A DNA stretch of 23,302 nt from an uncultured Eubacteriales bacterium (lineage in GTDB: Bacteria > Bacillota > Clostridia > Oscillospirales > Oscillospiraceae). The notes below the pieces were generated by a model. The model was not told the DNA's origin, did not search any database, and saw only the letters and a program-made list of their open reading frames with translations. Both the position numbers and the translations under genes were made by a program. The DNA lies in NCBI GenBank assembly GCA_900555665.1, contig USLX01000019.1, positions 1-23,302 on the forward strand, read 5' to 3'. Of the stretch, positions 22,473 through 23,302 are shown piece after piece; position 1 is the stretch's first letter; each line of letters begins with the position of its first letter.

Positions 22473-23057
22473 ATGAAACTCATTGATATTTCCCGCAATC
22501 TGTTTGAAGCGCCTAAATACCCCACCGCCCCCGATACTACCTTTGCCCACGTTGGCCGGCTGAAGGACGGAGATGAGAGCAATTTCCACCTCTACTTTTC
22601 CAACACGCACGCCGGAACACACGTCGATGCGGACAGCCATTTTGTTCCCGATGGTGACGGCATCTGTGACATGCCGCTGGAGCGGTATTACGGCCCCATC
22701 CGTGTCATCACCGTACCGGAGCACTCCCTGCTCAACAAAGAAGACCTCCTGGGCCGTGTGGAGGGTGCAGAACGCATCGCGCTCCACGGCGGCGGCTTCA
22801 CCTATCTGACGAAATCCGCGGCGGATTACCTGATCGAATGCGGCTGCCGCTGCCTCGTCACAGACGCCTGGAGTCCCGCCCCGCTGGATAATGAAGCGGA
22901 AATTCACCGTACCCTGCTCAGCCACCACGTCGGCATCATCGAAAATGTCACACTGGAGCGGGTTGAAGACGGCGACTATCAGCTCATCGCCTTCCCTGTA
23001 AACTATGGGCATGTCGATGGTGCACCCGTCCGGGCCGTCCTGGTCGCAGAAGACTAA
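22473..23057 (+). CDS. Second cyclase-family metal-dependent hydrolase
   Basis: A 194-residue PF04199-type protein with the metal motif HAGTHVDADSH at residues 46-56, in the same positions as in the larger cyclase at 5533-6219. In this copy the usual proline before the last part of the motif is Asp (DADSH instead of DAPRH). It lacks the larger insertions of its paralogue and is at the short end of the family. AAAGGAG lies upstream of the ATG, 15 bases after the permease stop, so it is co-transcribed with the importer. The stop codon TAA is also the left boundary of the palindromic element that follows. It may act on the imported compound first; the substrate is unknown. Confidence 0.87.
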   Translation: MKLIDISRNLFEAPKYPTAPDTTFAHVGRLKDGDESNFHLYFSNTHAGTHVDADSHFVPDGDGICDMPLERYYGPIRVITVPEHSLLNKEDLLGRVEGAERIALHGGGFTYLTKSAADYLIECGCRCLVTDAWSPAPLDNEAEIHRTLLSHHVGIIENVTLERVEDGDYQLIAFPVNYGHVDGAPVRAVLVAED

Positions 23058-23221
23058 GGAACCTCTGAATAAATCTCTGGCAGCGGACGACGGATCTTTT
23101 CCGCCAATGCTGCGGTTTGAAAAACTTGAAATACACAAAGTATTCCTTCGTTTTCCAAACCTCTCCTTGACGAAAAATCTCCCGTCATCCACAGCCATTG
23201 ATTGAATCAGAGCTTCCCTAA
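23055..23221. mobile_element. MITE-like 167-base palindromic element
   Basis: The whole interval folds as one imperfect hairpin with arms of about 80 bases and a perfect centre: AATAC (23130-23134), loop ACAAA, GTATT (23140-23144). The ends match after inversion: AAGGAACCTCTGAATAAATC on the left against TAGGGAAGCTCTGATTCAA on the right, read inward. Both boundaries carry TAA, a possible 3-base target duplication. There is no coding capacity. These are features of a miniature inverted-repeat transposable element mobilised in trans. It separates the cyclase gene from the malic enzyme gene and could also act as a transcript hairpin. Confidence 0.65.
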
Positions 23222-23250
23222 AACGTAGTAACAAAGGAGTGTTGACTATC

Positions 23251-23302
23251 ATGGATTACGCAAAAGAATCGCTTCGCCTGCATGGCGAGTGGAAGGGCAA
23301 AT
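23251..23302 (+). CDS. Malic enzyme, N-terminal fragment (runs off the window)
   Basis: Seventeen codons are visible, MDYAKESLRLHGEWKGK, which match the start of the compact bacterial NAD(P)-dependent malic enzymes (the usual continuation is a segment leading to the TPGVAEPC motif, outside the window). AAAGGAG lies about ten bases before the ATG, just outside the palindromic element. The enzyme oxidatively decarboxylates malate to pyruvate. It may belong to the same catabolic theme or be an unrelated neighbour. The call rests on a short stretch. Confidence 0.65.
   Translation, partial: MDYAKESLRLHGEWKGK

Noticed and set aside
21393..23252. Long minus-strand open frame (619 codons) opposite the second permease and cyclase genes
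   Set aside because: Asp/Ala/His-rich shadow of real genes, no domain, and it includes the palindromic element.
1..23302. CRISPR arrays, tRNA or rRNA genes, phage or plasmid functions
   Set aside because: No regularly spaced repeats, cloverleaf-like sequences, or integrase, capsid or replication genes were seen on either strand.

Overview
The window looks like a chromosomal catabolic locus of a GC-rich, low-GC-lineage-type anaerobe, most plausibly a gut or rumen clostridial Firmicute of the Oscillospiraceae kind. The reasons are strong AGGAGG-type ribosome sites, sigma-A promoters, a YesM/YesN-type two-component system, a ribose/galactose-class ABC importer and several enzyme families common in such anaerobes. 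The taxonomic call is inference; nothing in the window is species-diagnostic.

Two divergent transcription units meet at a 260-base control region (12828-13087). The minus-strand unit runs from 12827 to 223 and holds thirteen tightly packed enzyme genes, in order of transcription: an Ldh_2-family dehydrogenase, an RraA-like protein, a KDPG aldolase fused to a VOC domain, a PfkB/KdgK-type kinase, an isochorismatase-fold protein, an SDR, a LarA-family (nickel-pincer) racemase/epimerase, a cyclase-family hydrolase, a DgoK-type kinase, a D-2-hydroxyacid dehydrogenase, a DapA/NanA-type aldolase, a DUF362 protein and a second SDR. The unit ends in a hairpin-rich 222-base stretch.

The plus-strand unit starts at 13088. 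It holds a membrane-anchored sugar-binding protein, a YesM-type histidine kinase that is interrupted by an in-frame TAA, a YesN/AraC-type response regulator, then an ABC importer (binding lipoprotein, double ATPase, two permeases) and a second cyclase-family hydrolase. A 167-base palindromic element resembling a miniature inverted-repeat transposable element follows, and the first 17 codons of a malic enzyme run off the right edge.

Taken together, the plus unit would sense and import a sugar or sugar acid. The minus unit would oxidise, epimerise or hydrolyse it to 2-keto-3-deoxy sugar acids, phosphorylate these (KdgK, DgoK) and cleave them to pyruvate plus glyceraldehyde 3-phosphate. No recognisable sugar-acid dehydratase is present, so the step that makes the 2-keto-3-deoxy acid is unexplained, and the substrate cannot be named from sequence. 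A 19-base motif shared by the promoter regions of the catabolic unit and of the importer is a candidate operator for the response regulator.
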